NCBI GenBank assembly: GCA_013297875.1
Contig: JAAFIW010000001.1
Location: forward strand, 372,001-436,000
From: Comamonadaceae bacterium
GTDB taxonomy: Bacteria > Pseudomonadota > Gammaproteobacteria > Burkholderiales > Burkholderiaceae_C
Reading direction: 5' to 3'
Length of the DNA stretch: 64,000 bases
The notes beneath the pieces are model-generated. The model was not told the origin of the DNA, did no database searches, and saw only the letters and a list, made by a program, of their open reading frames with translations. The translations under genes and the position numbers were made by a program. This document shows positions 8,192 through 16,858 of this stretch, piece after piece (position 1 is the first letter of the stretch; the number at the start of each line of letters is the position of its first letter).

Positions 8192-9481
8192 TCACCCGCC
8201 CCGAAACGTGAACGCCATCTGCGGCTGGTTCCCGCTGATCAGCTCCGCAATCGCTTTGCCCGATCCCGCGCCGTGCGTCCAGCCCAGCGTGCCGTGACCG
8301 GAGTTGACCCACAGTTTGCGCACCCGCGTCTGGCCGATGTAGGGAATATTGGTCGGCGTGGCCGGGCGCAGGCCGCACCAGAAGTGGGGTTGGCCGCCTT
8401 CGTTTTCCAGGCGGGTGTCGCAAACGCCGGGGTAGATCTGCTCCAGCCGGTGCGCCAGGGACTGGCAGCGGGCGCGGGCAATGGGGCTGTCCAGCGACAA
8501 ATCAAAACCACCCAGCTCAATGGTGCCTGCCACACGCAGCTGGTTGCCCAGGCGGCTCATCGCAATTTTCATCTTGTCGTCAATCGTGCTGACGGTGGGG
8601 GCCCGTTCGGGTTTCAAGATCGGGAAGGTCGCGCTATAGCCCTTGCCGGGGTAAATCGGCAAATCCACACCCACGGTTCGCAGCAGCGGCGCGGTGTACG
8701 AGCCGCAAGCGGCCACCACCGCGTCGCCCACCAGGCGCACGGCCTGGCCGGTGGTGCGGTCGCGCAGGCGCACGGCTTCCAGTTCGCCGCCTGCTTTTTC
8801 CAGTTGCTCAATGTCGTGGCCATACAGAAACTGCGCGCCAGCCTGGGCGCAGCGCTCTGCCAGTTGTTCGGTAAACACGCGTGCGTCGCCGCTTTCGTCG
8901 CTGGCGGTGTAGGTGCCGCCCACGATCTGGCTGGAAAAGGCCTGGAAAGCCGGTTCGATTTTCAGCAATTCGGCGGTGCTGACCACGCGGCGTTGCACGC
9001 CGTACTTTTGCATCAGTTGGGCCGCGCCGCCTGCCTCGGCAAACGATTTGGCATCGGAATAAAAGTGGGCAATGCCACGCTGAAGGCGCTGGTACTCAAT
9101 GCCGGTTTCTCGCACCACATCTTTCAGCGCGGCGTGGCTGTAGGCACCCAGCGCCACCAGTTGGGCCACGTTGCGCTCGAACGCTGCGTCGTTGCACTGG
9201 GCTAAAAACTGCAGGCCCCAGCGCCATTGCTGAACGTCCAGTTGCGGGCGAAACAGCAGCGGTGCATCGTTTTGAAACATCCATTTAAAAGCCTTGAAGG
9301 GCGCATGCTTGTTGGCCCAGGGCTCGCAGTAGCTGACCGAAATTTGCGCCGCGTTGGCAAAACTGGTTTCGCGGGCGGCGGCCGGCTGGCGGTCAACCAC
9401 GGTGACCGTGTGACCGCGCTGCAGCAAATGCCACGCGGTGCTGATGCCGATGATGCCGGCGCCTAAAACAATGACTTTCAT
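8192..9481 (-). CDS. dadA: D-amino-acid dehydrogenase, small subunit type
   Basis: 429 residues from the ATG at 9481, the usual DadA length. The FAD dinucleotide-binding loop is GAGIIGIS (7-14) within MKVIVLGAGIIGISTAWHL, and the C-terminal FAD motif is NSGHGTLGWTHGAGSGKAIA. DadA oxidises D-amino acids to 2-oxo acids at the inner membrane and feeds electrons to quinone. It diverges from the ArgP-like regulator across 85 bases. No alanine racemase gene is adjacent. Confidence 0.92.
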   Translation of the reverse strand: MKVIVLGAGIIGISTAWHLLQRGHTVTVVDRQPAAARETSFANAAQISVSYCEPWANKHAPFKAFKWMFQNDAPLLFRPQLDVQQWRWGLQFLAQCNDAAFERNVAQLVALGAYSHAALKDVVRETGIEYQRLQRGIAHFYSDAKSFAEAGGAAQLMQKYGVQRRVVSTAELLKIEPAFQAFSSQIVGGTYTASDESGDARVFTEQLAERCAQAGAQFLYGHDIEQLEKAGGELEAVRLRDRTTGQAVRLVGDAVVAACGSYTAPLLRTVGVDLPIYPGKGYSATFPILKPERAPTVSTIDDKMKIAMSRLGNQLRVAGTIELGGFDLSLDSPIARARCQSLAHRLEQIYPGVCDTRLENEGGQPHFWCGLRPATPTNIPYIGQTRVRKLWVNSGHGTLGWTHGAGSGKAIAELISGNQPQMAFTFRGG

Positions 9482-9566
9482 AGCCTGCAAGTGTGCCCAG
9501 AGTTGCTTTCAATTAACAGAAAAATTAAACTCTCAGTGAAAACATCAGCCTGACTAATAGAACACC

Positions 9567-10484
9567 ATGAGCACCTTTGACCCCGCCGCACTGGAATGCC
9601 TGGCCGCCATCGTGGAAGAGGGCGGCTTTGAGCGCGCCGCCCAACGCCTGTCCATCACCCAGTCGGCCGTGTCGCAGCGGCTGCGTGCACTGGAGGCGCA
9701 GGTGGGCACGGTGCTGATCGTGCGCAGCCGGCCACTCAAGCCCACGTCGGCCGGGCAACTGTTGCTCAAACACACCCGACAAATGCGGCTGCTGCGGGCC
9801 GATCTGGAGCGCGATTTGAAAGAGCTGGCACCCAGCAGCGCGGGCGGCACGCGCGAGGAAGAGCGCATCTCCATTGCCATCAACGCCGACAGCATTGCCA
9901 CCTGGGCGCTGCCTGCCTTGAACGAGCTGGCCTGCCAGGGTTTGCCGCTGGAGGTGATCACCGACGACCAGGACTTCACGCACGAGTGGTTGCGCCAGGG
10001 CCAGGTGCTGGGTTGCGTGACCACGCTCAAGCAGGCGCTGCGCGGCTGCAAGCTGGTGGCCCTGGGTGCGATGGAATATGTCGCGGTCGCGCGGCCCGAC
10101 TACGCTCAAGCGCACTGCCCGCATGGCATGACACCCTACAACTTTCGGGACCTGCCTTTTGTGGCCTTCAACCGCAAGGACGACATGCAAGGCGAGTTTG
10201 TCAGCCAGGCGTTCGGGTTGAAGCGGGTCACGCTGAACCAGTTGTTTGTGCCCAGCTCCGAGGGCCAGGTGCGCGCGGTGCTGGCCGGTTGGGGTGTGAG
10301 CGTGGTGCCGCAGTTGCTGGTGCAAGGCCTGCTGGCGCAAGGCGATCTGGTGAACGTGGCACCCGACCATTGCCTGCCGATTGCGCTGTACTGGCATTGC
10401 TGGAACCTGGAGTCTGACGTGCTCAATGCACTGAGCGATGCACTCACGGCCACCGCTCACGCGCAGCTTTTGCCCGCGCAGTAA
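9567..10484 (+). CDS. argP: LysR-family regulator, ArgP/LysG-like
   Basis: 305 residues. The N-terminal winged helix is MSTFDPAALECLAAIVEEGG followed by FERAAQRLSITQSAVSQRLRALEAQ; the start FDP.ALECLAAIVEEGSFERAA with RPTSAGQLLLKH is characteristic of the ArgP/LysG group, which senses lysine/arginine and usually controls the LysE/ArgO exporter. Here the divergent neighbour is dadA instead, so local control of D-amino-acid oxidation is possible. The effector domain spans about residues 95-300. A TetR gene follows after 43 bases on the same strand. Confidence 0.85.
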   Translation: MSTFDPAALECLAAIVEEGGFERAAQRLSITQSAVSQRLRALEAQVGTVLIVRSRPLKPTSAGQLLLKHTRQMRLLRADLERDLKELAPSSAGGTREEERISIAINADSIATWALPALNELACQGLPLEVITDDQDFTHEWLRQGQVLGCVTTLKQALRGCKLVALGAMEYVAVARPDYAQAHCPHGMTPYNFRDLPFVAFNRKDDMQGEFVSQAFGLKRVTLNQLFVPSSEGQVRAVLAGWGVSVVPQLLVQGLLAQGDLVNVAPDHCLPIALYWHCWNLESDVLNALSDALTATAHAQLLPAQ

Positions 10485-10527
10485 GGTATGGACGCAACCG
10501 CTAAGCCAAGCGCTAAACTCTAAGACC

Positions 10528-11145
10528 ATGGCCACCACACAAGTCGCGAAAGTCTCTTTCAAAGAGCAAATGCTGCAAGCACGCGAAGACGCGATCATCC
10601 AGACCGTCAACCGCCTGCTGAGCGAAAAAGGTTTTGATGCGATGACCGTGGACGAGGTGGCCGCCTCGGTGGGCATCGCCAAGGCCAGCCTGTACAAGCA
10701 CTTTCCCAGCAAGGAAGACCTGGCCGCCGCCGCCATGGTGAAGGTGATGCAACGCGCGCAGCGCTTCTTGCAAAGCCTGGATCCCGAGGCACCGCCAATG
10801 GACAAACTCAAAGCCGTGGCCCGCTGGACCATGGAGGTGCAACTGGCCGGCCAGATGCCCTCACTGCCCAGCCAGAACTCCACCTTGCGCAACACCCTGA
10901 TGGCCAGCCGCGAGTACATGGACGGCCTGATGGACGTGAGCGACACGCTGGGCAGCTGGATTGAGGCGGCACAAGCCAAGGGCTTGCTGAACCCGCAACT
11001 GCCCGCAATTGCCGTGCTGTACACCTTGTACGCCCGCGCCTGCGATCCGGTGCTGGAGTTTTTAAAGACCGGTGGGCAGCACACCGACGCGCAAATCGTC
11101 GATTTGGTGATGAGCACCTGCTTTGACGGCATAAACGCGCGATAG
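10528..11145 (+). CDS. TetR/AcrR-family transcriptional regulator
   Basis: 205 residues from the ATG at 10528. The helix-turn-helix is plain: REDAIIQTVNRLLSEKGFDA, then MTVDEVAASVGIAKASLYKHFPSKEDL (about residues 17-60). The C-terminal ligand domain is unclassified. It follows the ArgP-like gene by 43 bases and may be in the same transcript. The stop codon TAG at 11143-11145 runs straight into a dispersed repeat. Target genes are not evident from the neighbourhood. Confidence 0.85.
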   Translation: MATTQVAKVSFKEQMLQAREDAIIQTVNRLLSEKGFDAMTVDEVAASVGIAKASLYKHFPSKEDLAAAAMVKVMQRAQRFLQSLDPEAPPMDKLKAVARWTMEVQLAGQMPSLPSQNSTLRNTLMASREYMDGLMDVSDTLGSWIEAAQAKGLLNPQLPAIAVLYTLYARACDPVLEFLKTGGQHTDAQIVDLVMSTCFDGINAR

Positions 11146-11185
11146 CCCATATAAATACTGCTCAAGCAGCTATATATTTGATAGT
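11145..11185 (-). repeat. Dispersed repeat, shortened reverse copy
   Basis: Core TGCTCAAGCAGCTAT at 11159-11173, immediately after the TetR stop codon. The upstream GCCCATATAAATAC block is kept, but the distal TCAAACC... block is absent. Confidence 0.75.
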
Positions 11186-11204
11186 AAATATGGGTGTGTC
11201 ATGC

Positions 11205-11225
11205 CATACATCGATCAGATGTATG
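11205..11225. promoter_or_regulatory. Perfect 8-bp inverted repeat (operator or hairpin)
   Basis: CATACATC, five bases, then GATGTATG, in the 188-base gap before the small gene at 11334. There is no T-run, so it is not a typical intrinsic terminator. It could be an operator for the TetR or LysR product nearby, or an RNA stem. Confidence 0.4.
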
Positions 11226-11333
11226 CCGGAAACGCATAGAAAACTCACGACATTGGGTTTGAGACTCTAGGGAAAACCCTTATTCTTTCCTTGTCTCCAC
11301 TCCAGCGAGTTTCAAACGCCCGCTTTTACCCCG

Positions 11334-11525
11334 ATGTTTTCCGTTTCCAAACTTCTGTCATCTTTCAACTTCTCGCAGCGCGCAGCCCACGCTGCACCGG
11401 CCAGCGCCTTGCCTGAGCCGGCCCGCCGCCTGATGGAAAGCGCAGAAGCCCGGGCTGGTCAGGACCCCAACGAAGCGCAGGAACTGCGCGACGCCGCCCG
11501 CGCCTACCTCAGCGTCGTGCGCTGA
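11334..11525 (+). CDS. Small hypothetical protein (63 aa)
   Basis: MFSVSKLLSSFNFSQR at the N-terminus, an Ala-rich middle and a predicted helical tail (EAQELRDAARAYLSVVR). No transmembrane segment, no cysteine. I do not recognise a family. Codon use is like the neighbouring genes and the frame ends 11 bases before the convergent LysR gene. It shares with the 79-residue gene at 12621 an upstream stretch with TA-rich and ACCCC motifs, and both flank the LysR gene. No strong ribosome-binding site is visible, hence moderate confidence. Confidence 0.5.
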   Translation: MFSVSKLLSSFNFSQRAAHAAPASALPEPARRLMESAEARAGQDPNEAQELRDAARAYLSVVR

Positions 11526-11535
11526 GCTCCAGGCA

Positions 11536-12501
11536 TCAGGCGCCTTGCGCGGCAAACGCCTGTTTGGCTGAAGCCGCCACAGCCAGGCGCAGCCAGGCAT
11601 GGTCGCTGCGCTGGTTTTGCCGGCGATGCCACAAAGCGTCGACATGCACCGGCGGCAACTCAAACGGCAGCTCGCGCAGCACCAGCTGATCGGTCATACC
11701 CGTCACCTTGACGAAGTGGCGCGGCAGCACCGTGAGCAGGTCTGACGCGGCCACCACCCGGCCTGCGGTGAAAAACTGGTTCACCGTCAACACAATGCGT
11801 CGCTTGTGGCCCAGCGAAGCCAGTGCCTCATCGACAAAGCCGTAGGCCCGCCCCGAAAAGCTGACCAAGAGGTGGTGGGCTTGGCAAAAACGCGCCACAG
11901 TCAACCGGCCTTTGGCCAGCGGATGGCCCTTGCGCATGACACACACATACTCACCGTCATACAGCCGCAGGTGCTCGAAAGCCGCCATGCCACCGGCCTG
12001 CGCCTGGGCGGTGAGATCGGCCAGCACCGCGGGGAAATAACCCACAGCCAAATCCATCTGCCCGTCGTCCAGCAGCCGCCGGGGGTCACGCGTGGTCAAA
12101 GGCAGGCTGCGCATCGACACACCGGGCGCATCGCGCTCGATGATGGCCACCAGGCCGGGCATCAGCTCGGCCGCTGTGGCGTCGGCCATGGCCAGCACAA
12201 AGGTGTTGGTCGCACGCGCGGCCACAAAGTCACCCGGCGAAAACGAGGCTTCCAGCTGCCGCAGCGCATCGGCCACTGCAGGCCACAACGCCAGTGCCCG
12301 AGGGGTTGGCAACACGCCATAGCCACTGCGGCGCACCAGATCATCACCCAGCGCTTCGCGCAGGCGACGCAGCGAGTTGCTGACCGCCGGCTGCGTCATC
12401 GCCAGGTTGCTGGCGGCACGCGTGAGGTTGCGCTCGCTCATCACCTGGTCAAAGACGCGCAGCAGGTTCAGATCAAGGGTGCGAAAGTTAAAGGGAATCA
12501 T
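11536..12501 (-). CDS. LysR-family transcriptional regulator (NodD/DntR-like)
   Basis: 321 residues. The N-terminus FRTLDLNLLRVFDQVMSERN, then LTRAASNLAMTQPAVSNSLRRLREALGDDLVRRSGYGVLPT, is the LysR DNA-binding domain of the DntR/NahR/NodD branch (residues 6-66), and the rest is a two-lobed effector domain. Members of this branch often respond to aromatic acids. A perfect 12-bp palindrome lies just upstream of its start, between it and the small gene at 12621. The regulon is unknown. Confidence 0.87.
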   Translation of the reverse strand: MIPFNFRTLDLNLLRVFDQVMSERNLTRAASNLAMTQPAVSNSLRRLREALGDDLVRRSGYGVLPTPRALALWPAVADALRQLEASFSPGDFVAARATNTFVLAMADATAAELMPGLVAIIERDAPGVSMRSLPLTTRDPRRLLDDGQMDLAVGYFPAVLADLTAQAQAGGMAAFEHLRLYDGEYVCVMRKGHPLAKGRLTVARFCQAHHLLVSFSGRAYGFVDEALASLGHKRRIVLTVNQFFTAGRVVAASDLLTVLPRHFVKVTGMTDQLVLRELPFELPPVHVDALWHRRQNQRSDHAWLRLAVAASAKQAFAAQGA

Positions 12502-12513
12502 TTGATCTGTGAA

Positions 12514-12525
12514 TGATAGCTATCA
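12514..12525. promoter_or_regulatory. Palindrome between LysR gene and divergent small gene
   Basis: TGATAGCTATCA, perfect over 12 bp, 12 bases from the LysR start codon and about 95 bases from the small gene. It contains the T-N11-A spacing range expected of LysR boxes and is a reasonable site for autoregulation and control of the divergent gene. Inference only. Confidence 0.45.
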
Positions 12526-12620
12526 CGAATCAAAATTAGACATATATCAGAGTAAACCCTAGTATTTACCCCACGCAACGGGCAATCACGCCCACCGCGT
12601 TTACCGAGAAGGAACACACC

Positions 12621-12860
12621 ATGAGCACTTTTGTCCATACCGAGCACGCCCTGCAACACCCTGGTGTGGCACGCGCAGAGAATCTGGGCCTCCTGGTTGC
12701 GACCATCAAGCAACGGTTCTCCGCATGGAAGGCCGCACGCCAGCAGGCCGCGCAAGACCAGAAAATGTGGGAAATCGCACTGACGGACGCCCGCGTGATG
12801 GCGGACTTGAGCCGTGCGATGACGTCGGACGCGCAGCGCGATGTGCGCGGCTACTACTAA
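12621..12860 (+). CDS. Small DUF1127-like/stress-type hypothetical protein (79 aa)
   Basis: 79 residues with an AAGGA ribosome-binding site about 8 bases before the ATG. The sequence is a single amphipathic-helix design: LGLLVATIKQRFSAWKAARQ, then a second helix MWEIALTDARVMADLSRAM, and ends DVRGYY. No membrane segment. It resembles the many short Burkholderiales proteins with an Arg/Trp-containing helix, but I cannot name a family with confidence. It is divergent from the LysR gene and ends just before a MITE-like element. Confidence 0.65.
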   Translation: MSTFVHTEHALQHPGVARAENLGLLVATIKQRFSAWKAARQQAAQDQKMWEIALTDARVMADLSRAMTSDAQRDVRGYY

Positions 12861-12866
12861 AACTAA

Positions 12867-13101
12867 CCCGCATATTTCACCGGGGCAGCGTGGGCCGCGC
12901 GTTTTAGCGGGATGCATGGGTGCGCAAGGTGACGACCCAATAGCACTTGCTATTGGGGAGGAGGCTTGTGCGCTCAGGCGCCCGCCAAAACGATGCGGCA
13001 CGCGCTGAGCCGTTTTGATGGAATCCAATTTGGATGGGAGGTCATCACAGACTTTCCCAATGAAAACGCTTCAAAACGGCGGTCCCGGTGAAATATGCGG
13101 G
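12867..13101. mobile_element. MITE-like element with CCCGCATATTTCACCGGG ends
   Basis: An 18-bp perfect terminal inverted repeat (12867-12884 and 13084-13101) encloses 235 bp without a credible gene, and both outer sides carry CTAA (12863-12866, 13102-13105), as expected of a 4-bp target duplication. The same ends occur at 59153/59271 and 63952. Most of the 334-base gene-free gap 12861-13194 is this element; the rest is a terminator. No transposase gene is in the window. Confidence 0.75.
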
Positions 13102-13140
13102 CTAAGCCCTGCCAGGCCCGCCAAGCCTGTCAGCAGGCTT

Positions 13141-13172
13141 AAAAAAAGCCACTGCATGCAGTGGCTTTTTTT
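13141..13172. terminator. Bidirectional rho-independent terminator
   Basis: The palindrome AGCCACTGCATGCAGTGGCT (13147-13166) is flanked by an A-run on one side and a T-run on the other, so it can act on either strand. It lies 23 bases past the stop of the cytochrome c gene, which it most likely terminates. Confidence 0.85.
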
Positions 13173-13194
13173 ATTTGAAGCACGACCTGCGTGC

Positions 13195-13788
13195 TTACTT
13201 GCTGGCGGTCGTGGGGGTACCTGCGGCCACGGTGGCATCAGCAGGCGCTGCCGCCACAGCGCGTTGTGGTTCGGCAAACTTGGCCCCGGCGGCGTTAGCC
13301 ATGTAGACCACGGCGCGGCCAATCTCGGTGTCTTCAAAGTCACCACCGCCTTGCGCACCCATGGCACCCTTGCCCTTCAAGGCAGAGTTCAGCAAGACGT
13401 CGTACCCGGTCTTGATGCGTGTGCCCCACAAACCGACATCACCCAACTTGGGCGCACCGGCCAGCCCTGCTGCATGGCAGGCCGCGCACTGCGCTTTGTA
13501 GACCTCTTCGCCAGGTTTCAGGGCACGGTTGGCATCGCGGATTTCGACCATGCCTACCTTCTGGATGCGGGCGGCCATACCCTTGTCGCGCGCCTCTTGC
13601 GTCATGCCACTGAGGGCCATGCTGGCTGCATCACTGGTGCCCGCGGGTTTGGCACTTGAGGTGACGTAGTACACCAAGGCGATGATGGCAAAAATGGGCA
13701 CCACGAACGAAAACAGCACGGCCAGCAACAATTGCTTGGGATTTTTAATCGGGCCCGTGTGGGCTTCTTCGTGAGAGGGTTCGCTCAT
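13195..13788 (-). CDS. Membrane-anchored class I cytochrome c (cytochrome c5-like)
   Basis: 197 residues. One transmembrane anchor (LLLAVLFSFVVPIFAIIALVYY cut into about residues 20-41) is followed by a short linker and a single c-type haem site CAACH near residue 105 in AQCAACHAAG. The distal axial ligand is probably a Met in the KGKGAMGAQGG segment. An Ala/Pro/Thr-rich tail ends the protein. Cytochromes of this type pass electrons in the periplasm between quinol-oxidising complexes and oxidases. It is monocistronic, with a clear terminator. Confidence 0.88.
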   Translation of the reverse strand: MSEPSHEEAHTGPIKNPKQLLLAVLFSFVVPIFAIIALVYYVTSSAKPAGTSDAASMALSGMTQEARDKGMAARIQKVGMVEIRDANRALKPGEEVYKAQCAACHAAGLAGAPKLGDVGLWGTRIKTGYDVLLNSALKGKGAMGAQGGGDFEDTEIGRAVVYMANAAGAKFAEPQRAVAAAPADATVAAGTPTTASK

Positions 13789-13902
13789 GGCGTGTCCTGT
13801 AGAAAATCAACAAGGGGAAAAGGTGCTGGGCCAGCAACCTGAACAGCTCCCGATTATAGAAGTGCCGTACGTGGGCGATAATCCGAAGCTGTTGAAACAG
13901 CA

Positions 13903-13978
13903 GCGGCTGTAGCTCAGTGGATAGAGTATTGGCCTCCGAAGCCAAGGGTCGTGGGTTCGATCCCCGCCAGCCGCACCA
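13903..13978 (+). tRNA. tRNA-Arg (anticodon CCG)
   Basis: A 76-nt cloverleaf with encoded CCA. The acceptor stem is GCGGCTG/CAGCCGC, the anticodon stem TTGGC/GCCAA around the loop CTCCGAA gives anticodon CCG, and the T-arm is GTGGG-TTCGATC-CCCGC. It reads CGG codons. No integrase gene or repeat of its 3' end was seen nearby. Confidence 0.96.
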
Positions 13979-14020
13979 TCTGTTGAACTGGGATGTCCAA
14001 CGGATCGCTTACTGCCATCC

Positions 14021-15211
14021 ATGACACTTATCAACGACACCGCTCATGCTTTTTTGCCCTACCCTGATGCGCCGGTTCCGTACGCCGACGAAGGGCTTTT
14101 AGCGGGACTTTGCTTTGGTGTGAAAGACTTGTTTGACGTGGCCGGTTATCCCACTGGCGGCGGTCAGCCGTTTGTGTTGGCCATGTCAGGCATCAAAACC
14201 AAAACCGCACCCACCGTGCAGCATTTGCTGGACGCTGGCGCGCGATTTGTTGGCAAAACGGTGACCGACGAGCTGGCGTTTTCGATGAACGGCAACAACG
14301 CGCACTTTGGCGTACCCGTCAATGGTGCCGCGGCCGACCGTATTTCGGGTGGGTCATCGTCGGGTTCGGCATCGGCCGTGTCAAACAACCTGTGTGACTT
14401 TGCCCTGGGCAGTGACACGGGGGGCTCGGTCCGGGCACCGGCCAACCACTGTGGCTTGTACGGCATTCGCCCTAGCCACGGACGCATTAGCCTGGCTGGC
14501 GTTTTGGATTTATCGCCCAGCCTGGACACCTGTGGCTACTTTGCGCGTGATGTTGAAACGTTTGCTCGCGTGTCTACCGTTTTGCTGGGCGAAGACCTGG
14601 CAGCCCTACCCACACACATCCGTCTGCTCCAGCCGCTGGACATATGGGGCATGCTGGACGAAGAAGTGACGATGGCGCAGGCCGGGCCTTTGGCGCGTGT
14701 TGAGGCAGCGCTTGGCAAGGCCGATGCAACCCAGGTCATCCTGGACGACGACCCAGACACCGCCTACTGGCGCTTTCGTCATATTCAGGGGCACGAAGCA
14801 TGGACCGTCAACGGCCCAATGATTGAACGCTATTGCCCGCCGTTGGGACCGGGCATTGCAGAGCGCTTTGCCTGGTCCAAGACCGTGACGGACGAGCAGT
14901 TTGCGGTAGCCAATGTCTACCGCGAACGGTTTAAAAAGAATCTGGCCGACTTGCTGGGCACCGATGGCGTGCTGGTCATGCCCACCGTCGCTGACATCGC
15001 GCCTTTGCTGACCGATGGCGGCGAAAAACTGGAAAGCTACCGCAACCGCTCGATTCAAATGCTGTGCGTGGCGGGTTTGTCGGGGTTTCCGCAAATCACG
15101 CTACCGCTGGGCCAACGCCTGGGTGCGCCGCTGGGCTTGTCGTTGCTGGGACCGGCGGGCAGTGACAGGGGTTTGGTGCGGCTGGCGCAGCAGATTGCGA
15201 ACACAGCTTGA
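14021..15211 (+). CDS. Amidase-signature-family hydrolase
   Basis: 396 residues, short for the family (usual 450-500). The Ser-cisSer-Lys catalytic triad is recognisable: Lys in GVKDLFDVAGYPT, the Gly/Ser-rich loop GGSSSGSASAV, and the nucleophile loop GSDTGGSVRAPA. These enzymes hydrolyse amides or carbamates such as allophanate-type or aryl amides; the substrate cannot be told. It lies 42 bases after tRNA-Arg, on the same strand, and before a dispersed repeat. Not linked by operon structure to the sulfonate genes. Confidence 0.88.
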   Translation: MTLINDTAHAFLPYPDAPVPYADEGLLAGLCFGVKDLFDVAGYPTGGGQPFVLAMSGIKTKTAPTVQHLLDAGARFVGKTVTDELAFSMNGNNAHFGVPVNGAAADRISGGSSSGSASAVSNNLCDFALGSDTGGSVRAPANHCGLYGIRPSHGRISLAGVLDLSPSLDTCGYFARDVETFARVSTVLLGEDLAALPTHIRLLQPLDIWGMLDEEVTMAQAGPLARVEAALGKADATQVILDDDPDTAYWRFRHIQGHEAWTVNGPMIERYCPPLGPGIAERFAWSKTVTDEQFAVANVYRERFKKNLADLLGTDGVLVMPTVADIAPLLTDGGEKLESYRNRSIQMLCVAGLSGFPQITLPLGQRLGAPLGLSLLGPAGSDRGLVRLAQQIANTA

Positions 15212-15283
15212 AATCCAAGGCGGCTGGCAGCCCGATTTCCATCGCTTAGCGCCGATTCAGGCATTGTTTGGGGCGGTAGTGCG

Positions 15284-15320
15284 GTATCAATGGGCTCAAG
15301 CAGCTATGAAAGTTATAGCG
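15284..15320 (-). repeat. Dispersed repeat, shortened reverse copy
   Basis: Core GCTCAAGCAGCTAT at 15294-15307 with TTATAGC after it (the GCTAT...ATAGC pair), between the convergent amidase and MocR genes. The TGG side of the repeat is degenerate. Confidence 0.65.
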
Positions 15321-15326
15321 CCTGAT

Positions 15327-16817
15327 TCAGCTTGACAGATACGCCTTAGCAAGCTCTTGCACACCTGTATCAATCAGGTGGTTTGGTATGGCTGCGTAAC
15401 CCAAACGCAAATACGGCTGGCTGGCGCTGGATGACTTGGCAAAAAAAATATCGCCCGGCTCAACCAGCACACCCCGGGCGGCGCATTTCTCGGTCAATGT
15501 CTGTGCGTCGAGCCCGTCTGGGCCTTTGACCCATGCGCCCGAGCCGCCCTGTGACGGCATGATGTGAAACTGCGGCAAATGCCTTGAAAATGCGCTGCTG
15601 AGCAGCTCGCGGCGCTCGCGGTAGGTTACGTTCAGTTTGCGGATAAACGCGTCATGGTGGCCTTGTGCAATGAACAGGCTGGCGGTGTGCGCATTGTTGG
15701 CGGGCGTGTGCCGGATGATCAGGCGCCTTAAAGCGCGCAGCTCGCGAATCAACTCGGCTGGCGCCACGATGTAGCCAATCCGCAGGCCATGCGCCAGGGT
15801 TTTTGACAAGCTGCCTAGGTAAATGACGCGCCCATCGGTGTCCAGGCTTTTCAGGGCCGGTAGCGGCCTGCCAGAAAAGTTCAGCTCGCTTTCGTGGTCG
15901 TCTTCAAACAACACCACGTCGCGTTTTTTGGCCAGCGCCAAGATGGCGTGTCTGCGCGCCAAAGGCATGGTCACCGTCGTCGGACACTGGTGGCTGGGCG
16001 TGACGTACACATAAGCGCACTGGCCCATGGCGCGTGAGGCGACCAAGCCATCGGCATCAATCGGCAGCGCCTTGACATGGTCACTGCGCAGCAAAAAATT
16101 GTTGCGTGCATCGGGGTAGCCGGGGTCTTCAATGCCGACCACCGTCTGGCGGTCCAGCAGCACATTGGCCAGCAGGTAACAGGCCATTTGCGCACCCCCC
16201 GTGACCAGAATCTCGTCACGCCGGGCCATGATGCCGCGCGCCGGCAGCAGCCGGTGTTGTATCTGATCCAGCAGTGCGTCCGAGTCGCGGTTGATATGGT
16301 CTTGCGCCCATTTTTTTACCGCGGGAACAAACAACGCCTGATGGGCGCAGTCACGCCAGTCTTTGAGGGGTACCAGGCTGGCATCAAACTGGCCGTAGAT
16401 GAATGGGTAGGGGTAGTCTTGCCAGTTAGCTGGCTTGATGATGTTGCGCTGATGCGCCACACGCGAGACCAGCCGCGCGTCCCAATGGATGCCCGTAGGC
16501 GCAGCCGCTTGCGGCGGTGACTTCTCGGCTTGCCCCAGCAGAATATCGCCATTGACCATCAGCCCGCTGCGGGGTATCGCAATCAAAAACCCCTTGTCCA
16601 CCAGCACCTGCAAAGCCAGCGACACCGTGTTGCGCGACAGGCCCAAAGCCACGGCCAATGCGCGGCTGGTGGGCACTTTGGCACCCGCCGGCACCAGGCC
16701 CATAAGGATGGAGTGCGCCATCATCTCCTTGACCTGCCCTTGCAAGGTGGCGCTGCTGCCCGAGAACCGTGGGAACAGCTTGGCCCATATGCCCGTGATC
16801 TCTTGTTTGCTTCTCAT
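15327..16817 (-). CDS. tauR: MocR-family (GntR-HTH/aminotransferase) regulator, TauR-like
   Basis: 496 residues, the MocR length. The N-terminal winged helix (about 25-90) has VPTSRALAVALGLSRNTVSL and VDKGFLIAIPRSGLMVNGD; the C-terminal fold-type-I aminotransferase domain has the PLP lysine in YLGSLSKTLAHGLRIG (about K337). MocR proteins use PLP to sense amino compounds. It diverges from a TauABC-type importer, as TauR does in taurine operons of Rhodobacter, so activation of the sulfonate cluster by an amino-sulfonate such as taurine or cysteate is the likely role. The assignment to TauR, rather than to another MocR, rests on context. Confidence 0.78.
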   Translation of the reverse strand: MRSKQEITGIWAKLFPRFSGSSATLQGQVKEMMAHSILMGLVPAGAKVPTSRALAVALGLSRNTVSLALQVLVDKGFLIAIPRSGLMVNGDILLGQAEKSPPQAAAPTGIHWDARLVSRVAHQRNIIKPANWQDYPYPFIYGQFDASLVPLKDWRDCAHQALFVPAVKKWAQDHINRDSDALLDQIQHRLLPARGIMARRDEILVTGGAQMACYLLANVLLDRQTVVGIEDPGYPDARNNFLLRSDHVKALPIDADGLVASRAMGQCAYVYVTPSHQCPTTVTMPLARRHAILALAKKRDVVLFEDDHESELNFSGRPLPALKSLDTDGRVIYLGSLSKTLAHGLRIGYIVAPAELIRELRALRRLIIRHTPANNAHTASLFIAQGHHDAFIRKLNVTYRERRELLSSAFSRHLPQFHIMPSQGGSGAWVKGPDGLDAQTLTEKCAARGVLVEPGDIFFAKSSSASQPYLRLGYAAIPNHLIDTGVQELAKAYLSS

Positions 16818-16858
16818 GTTGGACTCCAGTTAGCCGATACCTGCAGCGCACCTTCTTG

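Noticed and set aside
9525-11165. Long antisense open frame across the ArgP-like and TetR genes
   Set aside because: It mirrors two well-supported genes on the other strand, shows no family motif, and is typical of GC-rich shadow frames; the same applies to the long antisense frames at 22.4-23.6, 24.3-25.4 and 53.9-55.2 kb.
13903-13978. tRNA-Arg as an integration site for a genomic island
   Set aside because: No integrase gene and no second copy of the tRNA 3' end was seen; flanking genes look like ordinary chromosomal genes.
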